A stretch of DNA of 64,000 bases from Cinclus cinclus (lineage: Eukaryota; Chordata; Aves; Passeriformes; Cinclidae), in contig NC_085068.1 in NCBI RefSeq assembly GCF_963662255.1, positions 7,473,791 to 7,537,790 on the forward strand, in the 5' to 3' direction. Every line of letters starts with the position of its first letter. Within the stretch, counting starts at the first letter, position 1. Below the pieces are notes generated by a model. That model searched no databases and was not told where the DNA came from. It saw only the letters and a list, made by a program, of their open reading frames with translations. Position numbers and translations under genes: made by a program. Shown piece by piece: positions 39,401 through 53,900 of the stretch.

Positions 39401-42400
39401 AATGTTCCCGGGAATTCTGCTGAGCCAACAGAGCTGTGGGATGGGATAATGGGATGGGATATTGGGATGGGATAATGGGATGGGATAAGGGGATGGGATA
39501 AGGGGATGGGATAAGGGGATATTGGGATATTGGGATATTGGGATATTGGGATGGGATATTGGGATATTGGGATGGGATAATGGGATGGGACAATGGGATA
39601 TTGGGATATTGGGATGATAATGGGATATTGGGATGGGATAAGGGGATGGGATAATGGGATGGGATAAGGGGATGGGATATTGGGATGGGATATTGGGATA
39701 TTGGGATATTGGGACATTGGGATATTGAGATATTGGGATATTGGGATATTGGGATATTGGGACATTGGGACATTGGGATATTGGGATGGGATATTGGGAT
39801 GGGATATTGGGACATTGGGATATTGGGATATTGGGATATTGGGATATTGGGATGGGATATTGGGATGGGATATTGGGACATTGGGATATTGGGATGGGAT
39901 ATTGGGACATTGGGATATTGGGATATTGGGATATTGGGATGGGATATTGGGATGGGATATTGGGATATTGGGACATTGGGACATTGGGATATTGGGATGG
40001 GATATTGGGATGGGATATTGGGATATTGGGACATTGGGACATTGGGATATTGGGATGGGATATTGGGATGGGATATTGGGATATTGGGATATTGGGACAT
40101 TGGGATATTGGGATGGGATATTGGGACATTGGGATATTGGGACATTGGGATATTGGGATGGGATATTGGGATATTGGGACATTGGGACATTGGGATATTG
40201 GGATGGGATATTGGGATGGGATATTGGGACATTGGGATATTGGGATATTGGGATATTGGGATATTGGGACATTGGGACATTGGGATAATGGGATGGGATA
40301 TTGGGATGGGATAATGGGATGGGATATTGGGACATTGGGATATTGGGATGGGATATTGGGACATTGGGACATTGGGACATTGGAATCCTAAAGATTGTCC
40401 AGTCCCAAGTCCCGTGCCAGAGGCCAGGATGGCAGGGATGGCCCAGGATCTGCACTTTTGGGGTTTGGGGTGGGTTTTGTGAGGGGGATTTGGGGTTTTT
40501 GGGGGGGTTTTCTAGGGGGTATTTTTTGGGGGGGGTTGGGGTGTTTTTGGCCATTTTTTAGGGAGGGTAGATTTTTTTGGGGGGCGGGAGTTGGGTTTTT
40601 TTTGAGTTTTTCAGATTTTTTTTTTTTTGGTTTTTCAGATCTTTTTGCTTGTTCGATTTTTCAGATTTTTTGGGTTTTTTTTTTGTTTTTTCCAATTCTA
40701 TGTTTTTTCCGCTATCATTTTTTTTTTCCATTGGTTCTTCAGATCTTTTTGCTTGTTCATTTCTTCAGATTTTTTGTGGTTTTTTTCAGATTTTTTTTTG
40801 TTTGTTTTGTTTTTCAGATTTCATTTATTATTTTTTTTGTTTGCTTTGTTTTTCCAGATTTTATATTTTTTTTTTTTTTTTTGGATCCGCTCATTTTCCA
40901 GCTTTTTTTTTTTGCCTTTCTTTCTATTTTCTTTTCTCATATTTTACACTTGGTTTTTTTCTTTTTCTTCTTCTTCTTCTTCTTCTTAATAATAATATTA
41001 TTATTAATAATAATATTAATATTAATATCATTATTACTTTCATTATTACTACTATTATTACCATTAATATTATTTTTTATTATCAATGTTAATAATACTA
41101 TTAATATTATTATTATTACAATTATTACTATTAATATAATTGCTGTTATTATTACTATTAATACTATTATTACTATTAATATTATTTTTAATTATTAATA
41201 TTATTACTATTAGTAATAGTAATAATAAAATTATTACTATTATTACTATTAATATCATTACTGTTGCAATCATTACTATTAATACTATTATTACTATTAA
41301 TATTATTCTATTAATAATATTATTACTATTACTATTACTATTACTATTACTAATGTTATTATTATTAGAATTATTACTATTAATATTATTACTGTTGCTA
41401 TTATTACTATTAATACTATTATTACTATTAACATTATTATTATTATTATTAATATTATTATTGTTACTACTGATACAATCAATATTATTATTATTACCAT
41501 TAATGTTATTGTTATTATTAATATTATTACTATTACTACTATTATTGGTATTAATATCATTATTGATATTATTATCAATGTTATTATTATTACTATTACT
41601 ACAATAATTATTTTTATAATTATAATTATAATTATAATTAATATTATTACTATAATTATTTTTATAATTATAATTATACTATCATTATCACTACTATTAT
41701 TTATTTTATTATTACTATTATTATTACTACTATTATTACTTTTATTACTACTACTACTATTATTACTATTATTACTATTGTTCTCACTATTATTATTATT
41801 ATTATTATTGTTACTATTATTGTTACTATTATTACTACTATCATGATTCCTACTACTACTATTACTACTATTATTATTACTATTATTATTACTATTATCA
41901 CTACTACTATTATTACTGCTATTATTATTACTGTTATTATTACTACCATTACTATTATTACTATCATTACTATTATTATTACTATCATTACTACGACTAT
42001 CATTATTCCTACTACTATTATTACTCTTACCATTACCATTTTCAAAAACCTGCTTAAAATACACCCATTTTTTCCATCTTCACCCCTTCTCTTTTATATC
42101 CCCCCCCTCCCCAAAATCTCTTCCCCTCTTCCCCACTCACCCAACCCTCCCTTCCCCTCAATTCCTCTCCCAATTTTTTTTTTTTTTTTTCCCCCCCTCT
42201 TTTTTATTTTCCCCTTCCCCTCCTTTTCCTCCCTTTTCCAGAACCCACCAACCAACCAACCCACCATCCTCGCAGGGTCCCATCCTGGCCACCTCGATGC
42301 TCTTTTGCAGGTGGCACGAGGTCACCTGCAGCTGGCAGGGGCTGCCGTAGGTGACGCCGTCGGTGCCGCACACCGGGGCCGGGGGCTGGCGCTGGCATCG

Positions 42401-45400
42401 CGGGCACAGGCACTGCCCGGCCGAGCATCGGCCACCGAAGGAGCACATCGAGTTGCCACAGGACCCTGCGGAGGGAAAGGAGAAACTCGGTTCAACTGGT
42501 GAGTTATTGTTGGTTTTAGTCATCACATTAAAAAAAAAAAACAAAAAAAAAAACAAAAATAAAAAAAAACCAACAATAACAAAATTAAAAATAATTGGGG
42601 TTAAGAAGGAAAGAAAACAAAACAAAAATTGGGGTTAAGAAGGACAAAAAACAAAAAAAAAATTTGGGGTTAAGAAGGAAAAAAAAAACAAAACAAAAGA
42701 ATTGGGGTTAAGAAGAAAAAAAAAATTGGGGTTAAGAAGGAAAAAAAAACAAAAAAAAACCAACAACAACAATAACAAAATAAAAAATAATTGGGGTTAA
42801 GAAGGAAAGAAAACAAAACAAAAATTGGGGTTAAGAGGGACAAAAAACAAAAAAAAAAATTGGGGTTAAGAAGGAAAAAAAACAAAAAAAAAAAAAACAA
42901 AAACAAAAAAAAACAACAATAACAAAATTAAAAATAATTGGGGTTAAGAAGGAAAGAAAACAAAACAAAAATTGGGGTTAAGAAGGACAAAAAACAAAAA
43001 AAAAATTGGGGTTAAGAAGGAAAAAAAACAAAAAAAAAACCCAAAAACAAAAAAAAACAACAATAACAAAATTAAAAATAATTGGGGTTAAGAAGGAAAG
43101 AAAACAAAACAAAAATTGGGGTTAAGAAGGACAAAAAAAAAAATATAAAATGGAAAATCGCTCAGGGAAGAGTTTGTGAGAGCCCAAATCAATGAGAGAG
43201 CCCCAAAACACCAAATTATTCCAAATATAAAATGGAAAATCGCTCAGGCAAGAGTTTGTGAGTTCCTAAACTGCAGGGAGAGCTCCAAAACACCAAATTA
43301 TTCCAAATATAAAACGGAAAATCACCCACTCCACGTGTGAACACCCAAACCCACGGGATTAAAAAGATGCATAAAAACACCAAATTATTCCAAATATAAA
43401 ATGGAAAATCGCTCAGGCAAGAGTTTGTGAGAGCCCAAATCAATGAGAGAGCCCCAAAACACCAAATTATTAAAAATATAAAACGGAAAATCGCTCAGGA
43501 AAGAATTTGTGAGAGCCCAAACTGCAGGGAGAGCTCCAAAACACCAAATTATTCCAAATATAAAATGGAAAATCGCTCAGGGAAGAGTTTGTGAGAGCCC
43601 AAATCAATGAGAGAGCCCCAAAACACCAAATTATTCCCAATATAAAACGGAAAATCACCCCCTCCACGTGTGAACACCCAAACCCGCGGCACGGAGCGCG
43701 GGGCGCCGAGCCCCCCTCCGGCCGCGGGTGACACCGAGGGGACAAAGGGCAGCGCGTGACACTCACTGCAGTGGCCCGGGGAGGCCACGCGGATGTCCTT
43801 CTGCTGGGTGCAGGCCCTGACGTGCAGCTCGCACTCGCTGCCGTAGGTGACGCCGTCGGTGCCGCACACGGGCCGAGCCGAGGGCACGCACTCGGTGGGG
43901 CACACGCAGCGCCCCGTCTCCGCCTCGCAGATGGCACCGAACTGGCACTTGCCGCAGCGGTCTGTGCAGAGAGACGGCAAAAATCGGGGTTGGGACGGCG
44001 CAGAGGGAGGGTTGGAGAATTGGGGGATTGGTTGGGTTGGGTTGGGTTGGGTTGGGTTGGGGTTTAAATGTGTTTTTGGTGGGATTGGCTGGGTTAGGAT
44101 TTAAGGTCATCCTTGGTGGAATTGTCTGGGATGGGGTTAAAGCTCGTTTTTGGTGGAATTGTTTGGGTTGGGGATTTAAGCTTGTTTTTGGTGGAATTGT
44201 TTGGGTTGGGGATTAAGCTCAACTTTGGTGGAATTGTTTGGGTTGGGATTTAAGCTTGTTTTTGGTGGAATTGTTTGGGTTGGGGTTAAAGCTCATCTTT
44301 GGTGGAATTGTCTGGGTTGGGGTTTAAGCTCATTCTTGGTGGGATTGTCTGGGTTGAGCTTTAAGCTCATTTTAGGTGGAATTGTCTGGGATGGGGTTTA
44401 AACTCATTCTTGGAATTGTTTGGGTTGAGCTTTAAACTCATTTTAGGTGGAATTGTCTGGGATGGGGTTTAAACTCATTCTTGGAATTGTCTGGGTTGAG
44501 CTTTAAGCTCATTTTAGGTGGAATTGTCTGGGATGGGGTTAAAGCTCGTTTTTGGTGGAATTGTTTGGGTTGGGGTTTAAGCTCAACTTTGGTGGAATTG
44601 TCTGGGATGGGGTTTAAGCTCGTTTTTGGTGGAATTGTCTGGGTTGGGGTTTAAGCTCATCCTTGGTGGGATTGTCTGGGTTGGGATTTAAGCTCCCCTT
44701 TAAGGGACACCTTCCAAGCCAGGAACTTCCAGGGCTGAGGCACCCACAGATTGTCCGGGCAACCTCTCCACCCTCCCAACCTTCCCAAATTCCACCTTCC
44801 CAAAATCCCATCCAAACCTAAGGCAGCTCTGAACCCAAATAATTCCGAAATCAAAGCTGGCTGCGCCCTCCTCCCCCAGCAGCAAGGAAAGGATGAAAGA
44901 GCAGGAAAGATGGGAGGAAAAAAAAAAAAAACCAAACAAAAATTCCTTCCTAAAAGCCACCAGGGCCAGGAGAAAGGGGTCGGAATGTCCCTGTCACTGC
45001 GGCTGCTCCCGCTGAAGAGCTGGGAGAGAGCACAATTAGCAGCAATAAATCAGCCACTAATAAATCCTAATAAATCCTGGGCGAGGGAGGCAGGAAATTC
45101 CCCCAGGAAGATGTGATGGGAATGTGGATTTCACCTTCAGCTCGGGGTTTTTTGGGTTTTTTTTTTGTTTTTTTTTGCGGGATTCAGGTGTTAACGTCAC
45201 ACCTGACACGCTCCCAGCCAGGCTGGGGACACAGAAAATCTTGATTTTTGTAAAAAAAAAAAAAAATTAAAAAATCACTTTCCAAGCAGCTCTCCCTCCC
45301 TGTAGGAGACAGCATCCAGCACATCCCCTGACTCCTGGGCATCCACTGATTCCTCCTTCCCTCCCTGCCAGGAATTTTCACCGGGAATTTGGCTCCAAGG

Positions 45401-48400
45401 TGCTTTTCCTGCTTTTTTCTTTCACACAGCAGCTGCTGCCTTGGCATGGGGGAGGAGGAGGAGGAGGAGGAGGAGGCACCAACCCCCTGCTCGGGCTCGT
45501 GCTGTTGGCCTGGAGGTTTTTATTCCAGTCTGGAGGTTTTTATCCTGGCCTGGAGGTTTTTATTCCAATCTCGAGGTTTTTATCCTGGTTTGGAGGTTTT
45601 TATTCCAATCTCAAGGTTTTTATCCTGGTTTGGAGGTTTTTATCCCAGCCTGGAGGTTTTTATTCAAATCTGGAGGTTTTAATTCAAATCTGAATGTTTT
45701 TATCCCAATCTGGAGGGTTTTATCCCAGTCTGGATGTTTTTATCCCAGTTTGGAGGTTTTTATCCCAGTCTGGAGGTTTTAATTCAAATCTGAATGTTTT
45801 TATCCCAATCTGGAGAGTTTTATCCCAGTTTGGAGGTTTTTATCCCAATCTGGAGGTTTTTATTCAAATCTGGAGGTTTTATCCTGGCCTGGATGTTTTT
45901 ATCCCAATCTGGAGGTTTTTATTTAAATCTGGAGGTTTTGATCCTGGTTTGGAGGTTTTTATCTTGGCCTGGAGGCTTTTATCCCTATCTGGAGGTTTTT
46001 ATTCAAATCTGGAGGGTTTTATTCAAATCTGGAGGTTCTTAATCCGTGACACAAAAAACAACAGCAACAAAATAACAACAACTCAAGAACCCCAGCCCAA
46101 ATCTCAGCACAGGGCTCTTTGTCCTTCACCCTGGTGTCCCTTTTGAGGTCACAGACCAACAACAAAACAACAAAACAACACTAAAAACAACAAAACAAGA
46201 ACAAAATAACGAAACAACGGAATAATGAAACAACAAAACACCAAAACAACAAACGACATCAAAACACCAAAACATCAAAACAACAACAAAAAAACCCAAC
46301 AGAACAACACTAAAACAACAGAACAACACCAAAACAATGAAAAAAAGCAACAAAACAGCACCAAAATGGCCCCAAAACAAGCCCAAGCCACCAAAACAAG
46401 CCCAGATCACCAAAACAACCCCAAAACAACCCCAAAACAAGCCCAAAACACCAAAACAACCCCAAAAGACCAAAACAACCCCAGAACAAGCTCCAAACCA
46501 CCAAAACAAACCCAAAAGAAGCCCCAAAACACCAAAACAAGCCCAAAACACCAAAACAACCCCAGAAGACCTAAACAACCCCAGAACAAGCCCCAAACCA
46601 CCAAAACAAGGCCAAACCACCAAAACAATCCCGAAACAAGCCCAGATTACCAAAATGACCCCAAACCACCAAAAGAAGGCCCAAACCACCAAAACAAGGC
46701 CAAACCACCAAAACAATCCCGAAACAAGCCCAGATTACCAAAATGACCGCAACCAACAAAACAAGGCCCAAACCACCAAAACAAGCCCCAAAACGACCCC
46801 AAAACAAGCCCAGATTACCAAAATGACCCCAAACCACCAAAACAAGGCCCAAACCACCAAAACAAGGCCCAAACCACCAAAACGACCCCAAAACAAACCC
46901 AGATTACCAAAATGACCCCAAACCACCAAAACAAGGCCCAAACCACCAAAACAAGGCCCAAACCACCAAAACGACCCCAAAACAAACCCAGATTACCAAA
47001 ATTACCCCAAACCACCAAAACAAGGCCCAAACCACCAAAACAAGGCCCAAACCATGAAAACGACCCCAAAAACAAGCCTAGGTCACCAAAACAAGGCCAG
47101 ATGACCCAAAGAAGCCCAGACCAGCAGCAGATGAGCCCCAATCCCCAGGCTCACCGCAGGGCCCCCTGTGCCGGACGCCGATGTCCCTCTGCAGCACGCA
47201 GGCCGTGGCGCGCAGCTCGCAGGGGTTGCCGTACGTGCGCTGGTCGGTGCCGCACACGGGGTCGTAGCGGCCCTGGCACTGCTGCTGCTGGCACTCGCAC
47301 ACGGGCTCCTGGTTCTTCACCACGCACACGGCCCCGAAGGCGCACTCCACGCTCCGGCAGGGGCTGGGAGCGCCCAGGTCTGTCAGGGGACAGGGACGGG
47401 GACGGGGACAGGTGTGGTGTGGCTCGGTGGCGGTACCGACGGGGGAAGGATGTGCCGGTGTTTCGTACGGGGAGGGGGGCGGGGGGGCACGGTGCGGAGG
47501 GGTTGGATTCGTCCCCAGCCCTTTGTCCCCTCGGTGCCAGCCCGCCATGCCCGGCTCAGCACGGTCCCCATGCGTGGCGGAGGTTTTAGGGATGGGCAGC
47601 AGGCACGGGATCGTCGTTTCGTGCCCCGGTCAGAAACGGCAGCGGCAGCAGCGGCAGCACTGGCAGAACCTTCCACAAAGCTCCCACAGGGAGAGATCCC
47701 CGCACCCCGGCACGTCCCATAAATTCCATGGGTTTCCGTAGGATTCCCTCCGTGGGGTTTTCCTGGGTTCCACCACGCTGCTCATCCCCCAGCCCGTGCT
47801 CCTCTTCCCTCCTCATCCCAGGGAGCTGCTGTGGGGCAGGATGGGGACACCCCGTGTGCTTCCCTAAGCCCAGCCCAGAAGGAGCCTGAGCCCAGTAGGG
47901 ATTGGGAAACGACCCCAGAAGGATCCTGAGCCCTGTAGGGATTGGGAAACGACCCCAGAAGGATCCTGAGCCCTGTAGGGATTGGGAAACGACCCCAGAA
48001 GGATCCTGAGCCCTGTAGGGATTGGGAAACGACCCCAGAAGGATCCTGAGCCCTGTAGGGATTGGGAAACGACCCCAGAAGGATCCTGAGCCCTGTAGGG
48101 ATTGGGAAGGGACCCCAGAAGGATCCTGAGCCCTGTAGGGATTGGGAAGGGACCCCAGAAGGATCCTGAGCCTCCCAGGGATTGGGAAGGGACCCCAGAA
48201 GGATCCTGAGCCCTGTAGGGATTGGGAAGGGACCCCAGAAGGATCCTGAACCTCCCAGGGATTGGGAAGGGACCCCAGAAGGATCCTGAACCTCCCAGGG
48301 ATTGGTAATTCCCTGGCTGGGAAGCAGCATTCCCTCTGGATCCCCAATCCCACCCCAACCTCCCCTGGGGGACGCTCAGTGCCAGCACACAGCAGAGGCC

Positions 48401-50900
48401 GTGTCCCAGTCCCTGCTGGCAGGGACATCCCAGTGGTTCATCCCAAGAATTCCCTGCAGGAAAATCCCTCCCCAGTCACCCAGGAGCTGAGGAAGGAATG
48501 GCCGTGCTGCTGGGGACAGAGCCAGCACTGCCCAGTGCCCCTCGGGGCGTGCTGGGACAAGGCAAGGACACGGGGGAGGTTCATCCAGACAGTGACCAGG
48601 ACACGGGACAAGGACAAGGACAAGGACAAGGACACAGGACACAGGACAGTGCAGCCCGAGGAGATGGAGCAGGAGCAGGAGCAGGCACGGAGCAGAGAGC
48701 TGGAAAGGTCCCCGTGGGGTGGCCCTGGACACGTCCCCATGCCAGCAGCACGGTGGTGGCACCTCCGCAGAGCCCCGTGCCAGCCAGGAGGGCACGGAAG
48801 CATCTCCCAGGCCACAGCCTGGAGCCAAGGGAACAGGGAGAGGGGACAGTCCAGGCACAAGGACAGAGCCCCAGCCCCTCTCTGGCTCTGTCCACAGCTT
48901 CCCTGCACTTCCCAAGGAGCAGGAATCGCTCCCTGGGCTGCTGTCCCCATCTGCTTGTTTCCCTTTTCTGTCCCCTCCCAACACACAGACACCGTTTCCA
49001 TGGGGAAATTCCCTATGGACAGAATTTTCCTGGCTGTGAAGCAGAAATAATCCCTGGGTTTAGATCCAGGCTCATCCTCCTGCCTTGGGAAGCACGGGAA
49101 TAATGGGAATGGGAGCACATTGAGGGGCCAGCCCTGATGGAAAACCCAGCCCTGACACTCCCCGTCCTTCTCCAGCAAGAAAACCCTGGAGATGCAGCAC
49201 ATGAAATTCCCAAATCCCAGCCTGGAATATCTCACATGCAGCCTTGGACCTGCTGAGCTGGGCTTTAATCCAGACCTGCTTTGATTCCTGGCCCTGTTCC
49301 TTCCTGGAGGGAGGGAAACTGAGGCACAGGGAAAGCCAAACTCTCTTTCTGCACCCTGGGTGATTCCAGGGTGTGATCCTTGTGCCTGGAAGTGCCTGGA
49401 ACAGCCTGGGGCAATGGGAGGAGTCCCTGCCTGTGGAACTGGGTGATAATTTCAGATCCTCCCAACCCAAACCATTCCACGGCTCTGAACACGCTCCTAA
49501 CCAAAGCTGGGAACCCCAGGTTCTGGGAATATCCAGGGAATACCAAGCTCAGCTGTGGAGGCCCATAGGAAAGAGGCACCAAACCCATCAATCCATGCCT
49601 GGGACACCCAGAGAGCTCGGGGAGAAAAATTCCCAGGAAAGAGCCACTCCCGAGCCTGGGAGAGAGGGAGCTGGGATCCCTGTGGAGCTCCTGGCAGGGA
49701 CAAGCAGGACACACAGCACAGGGAGAAGCACCACAGCCCTGGGCAGGCAGGAACTCCGGGAAGGAGGAGGAGGAAGGAAAGGGGAAGCCAAGGGGAGTTA
49801 GTTGGGAACAGAAGGAGAGGGAAAAATCAATCAGGATCAATCCAGAGCGATGCAGCAGCCCAGGGAGGGGCTGGCTGAGGAGCGGGAGGCTCCCAGCACC
49901 CACCTCTGCTCCCACTCTCCTTTGCCTTGGAAGGCACAGCAAGCATCGGACAAGAACCCAGCAATTCCCATTCCAGCAGGCAGAGTTTGGGGCGAGGGGT
50001 GGGACAAAGCCCAGGGCAACCTCTCCATCCTGGGGGGCTCTCGGGTCAAACTAGAGAGAGGTGGGAGCAGTGAGAGGAGGCCAGGAGAGACCCCGGCCAC
50101 GGAGGAGGGGCAGAGCCGAGCTCCCAGCAGAGATGTCCGGGCAGGGAGCAGGAGGGTGGTGCCAGGACAGAATTCCTTCCTCCACACAGGTAACACTGTA
50201 AAACACAAGACACAGAGGAGACGGGAAAGAGAGAGAAAGAGAGAGAGAGAAAGAGAGAGAAAGAGAGAGAGCGAGAGAGAGAGAAAAAAGAGAGGAAAAA
50301 GAGAGGAAAAAGAGAGGAAAAAGAGAGGGAAAAGAGAGGGAAAAGAGAGGGAAAAGAGAGGAAAAAGAGAGGAAAAAGAGAGGAAAAAGGAGAGGAGAGG
50401 AGAGGAGAGAAGAGGAGAGGAGAGGAGAGGAGAGGAGAGGAGAGGAGAGGAGAGGAGAGGAGAGGAGAGGAGAGGAGAGGAGAGGAGAGGAGAGGAGAGG
50501 AGAGGAGAGGAGAGGAGAGGAGAGGAGAGGAGAGGAGAGGAGAGGAGAGGAGAGGAGAGGAGAGGAGAGGAGAGAAAAAGACAGATGCAGGTACAGACAC
50601 TTTCCCTCCTTCCTTCTTTCCTTCCCTCCTGGCCACTTCAGCCTCATCCCATCCCTCCTTTCTCAGCTGCAGCATCAAGAAGGATTCAAAACAAGGCTTG
50701 GATGGTTTGGTTTGGCTTTGCCTGCCTGGAAAAGGCAGCAGAGAGCTCAGGGTTGGTCAGACAGGTGCTTGTGAGGGGTTAAAATTCTGCCCAACCTTTC
50801 CCATTCCCCGCCCTTGCTCAGCTCCTGCATCTTCTGCATTCCCACAGCACCCAGGCACCGAGCTCAGAGATTTTCCTTTTCCTTTCCAGAACTGACAGGG

Positions 50901-50943
<43 letters not shown>

Positions 50944-53900
50944 GCTCACACCTCCTGGGAATGGGCTACAGGACTACATGGAGCTGTCACAAGCACTCTG
51001 CAATCCCAGCTTTTGGCAGGCAGAGCCCTGGTTTGGATTCATTCTCCCCGTTTTTTTTATGCTCCTATCCCAGTAGGATGCAGCTCCTGGGAGATGTGTG
51101 CTGGCCTGGAGGGAGGGGAGCTGAAATCAAGGAGAGGGATTTGGAGAGAGGAATGGCAGGTGCACCAGGACCACATCCTGCTGCTCCTGGCCTTTTTCCA
51201 CCCAACACGGTGGAAACAATGCATGGCTGATGCTCAGTGAGAATTCCCTGCTCATCGCAGAAATTTGGGAATTTTCGGCCTCTCAAGGAGGCACAGGGGA
51301 GGGTTTGGAGAGAGCCCAGGGAACCAGAGCTGCCCAAAAAAATCCCTTCACCCTGGGATCACAGCCCTTCCCACGGGGAGAAGTTGGGGAATTGACTCCC
51401 AGCCACTCCCCCAGCAGAAACACAGGGAAATGGATTAAAAAATAATAACAGCTTCAAAAATAACAGCTGTGATTACTTCAGAGTGGGATTTTGGGAGCCT
51501 GGCAAGTTGTTTTCCAGCAGCTGGGTCTGGCAGCCTCGAAAGGCTCCAGCAGGAGCACGAAGCCAACGAAACACATCCCCAAGGTGGGATTCTGATCCCC
51601 AAGCACTTCGGGAGGCTCAACCCAGCTGAAACCTGACAAAACATCAGCTTCAAAGAACAGGACGCACTCGCAGAGGTGAGAAAAACAAACAACTTGTAAC
51701 TCATCCAAATCAGTGCAGCGGCTGCTTTAACCTCCTCCACTTCCCGGAGGAGAATCCTAAAATGACATTCCCAGCATCCTAAGGATCCAAAGCCCCATCC
51801 TATCCCATCCTGCCGGGAAAGGTCCATTGGGGAGTTCTCCTAGAGACGAGACAAAGACACGGTGAGAGCTCCAGAGACAGCACAGAGGGGAGAGGAGAGG
51901 AGAGGAGAATTCCCGGCGGAGAGCGGAGGGAAGCAGGCAGGCATGGAATGGGGTTTGGAGACTGGCACTACCCTGGAGGAGCAATGGATGGCAGGGATGG
52001 AAGGGGACGGGGCGGGCAGTGACAGAAACCAGCAGGGCGTCACAGACACGGGGTTCGAACACCAGGAGCGGCCCCAGGGCCACACAGCAGAGACAGGACG
52101 GAGAGACGATCACACACTGGGCTGTGCTGGGACACCAGCACGGAACTGGGAATGTGCCGGGACACCAGCACGGAACTGGGAACGTGCCGGGACACAAACA
52201 TGGAACCAGGAACGTGCCGGGACACCAGCACGGAACTGGGAACGTGCCGGGACACAAACATGGAACCAGGAACGTGCCGGGACACCAGCACAGAACCGGG
52301 AATGTGCCGGGACATCAGCACGGAACTGGGAACGTGCCGGGACACCAGCACGGAACCGGGAACGTGCCGGGACACCAGCACGGAACTGGGAACGTGCCGG
52401 GACACAAACATGGAACCAGGAACGTGCCGGGACACCAGCACGGAACTGGGAACGTGCCGGGACACAAACATGGAACCAGGAACGTGCCGGGACACCAGCA
52501 CGGAACTGGGAACGTGCCGGGACACCAGCACGGAACCGGGAATGTGCCGGGACACCAGCACGGAACTGGGAACGTGCCGGGACACAAACATGGAACCAGG
52601 AACGTGCCGGGACACCAGCACAGAACTGGGAACGTGCCGGGACACCAGCACGGAACCGGGAATGTGCCGGGACATCAGCACGGAACTGGGAACGTGCCGG
52701 GACATCAGCACGGAACCGGGAACGTGCCGGGACACAAACATGGAACCAGGAATGTGCCAGGACACCAGCACAGAACCGGGAACGTGCCGGGACACCGGCA
52801 TGGAACCCGGGCTGTGTCACGGTGGTGCACACCAGGCTGAGCCCATGGAGGGATCCCTGGGCATCCAGGGATGTGTGCAGCTTCCCAGTGTGCCAGCCTG
52901 CCCCGAGAGGGGGATCAGCATTCCCACGGGATGGAGGGGATCAGAATCTCTGTGGGACAATCTGAGGTCCCCATCCCTTTGGAATACCACCCCCATGGGA
53001 CAATCTGAGGCCCCCACCCCTATGGGACAATCTGAGACACCCATCCCTATGGAATACCATCCCTACGGGACAATCTGAGGACCCCCACCCCTATGGGACA
53101 ATCCATGGACCCCCATCCCTACGGGACAATCTGAGGACCCCCATCCCTATGGAATACCACCCCCATGGGACAATCTGAGGCCCCCATCCCTACGGGACAA
53201 TCCGAGGACCCCCATCCCTATGGAATACCACCCCCATGGGACAATCTGAGCCCGCCCCCCCCCCCACCCCCACGGTGTCCCCCGTCCCCCGTCCCTTACC
53301 GCAGGGCCCGCTGTGTCTGACCCCGATGGGCGCCTGCCGCAGGCACTCCGCCCTGCGCCGCTCGCACTCGCTGCCGTAGCTGCGCCCGTCCTGGCCGCAC
53401 AGGGGCCGGAAAGCTCCGTCGCAGGTGATGCGGTCGCAGGAGCAGCGCGCGGCCCCGCGGCGGTTCAGGCACACGGCGTGGAACAGGCACTCGTCCTGGC
53501 ACTGGTCTGCGGTGGGGACACGGGCAGCACGCTCACACCCAGCCCTTGGGGTCACACCGGCATGGGGGAGAGGGTCGTGCCCTGGGGGTTGGGTTTTGTG
53601 TTTGTGGGGGAAATGATGGATTGGGTAAAATGATGGTTTGGGTAAAATGATGGTTTGGGTAAAATGATGGATTGGGTTAAATGATGGTTTGGGTTAAATG
53701 ATGGTTTGGGTAAAATGATGGTTTGGGTAAAATGATGGATTGGGTTAAATGATGGCTTGGGTAAAATGATGGTTTGGGTTAAATGATGGATTGGGTAAAA
53801 TGATGGTTTGGGTTAAATGATGGATTGGGTAAAATGATGGATTGGGTTAAATGATGGTTTGGGTAAAATGATGGATTGGGTTAAATGATGGATTGGATAA

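Noticed and set aside
48311..52110. Open frames of 130-360 residues in the large E6-E7 intron
   Set aside because: No conserved domain, no splice signals consistent with a nested gene, and the longest overlap AGGAG or 30-bp arrays.
52115..52805. CRISPR-like 30-bp direct repeats
   Set aside because: Units are directly adjacent without spacers, in a vertebrate intron. It is a minisatellite.
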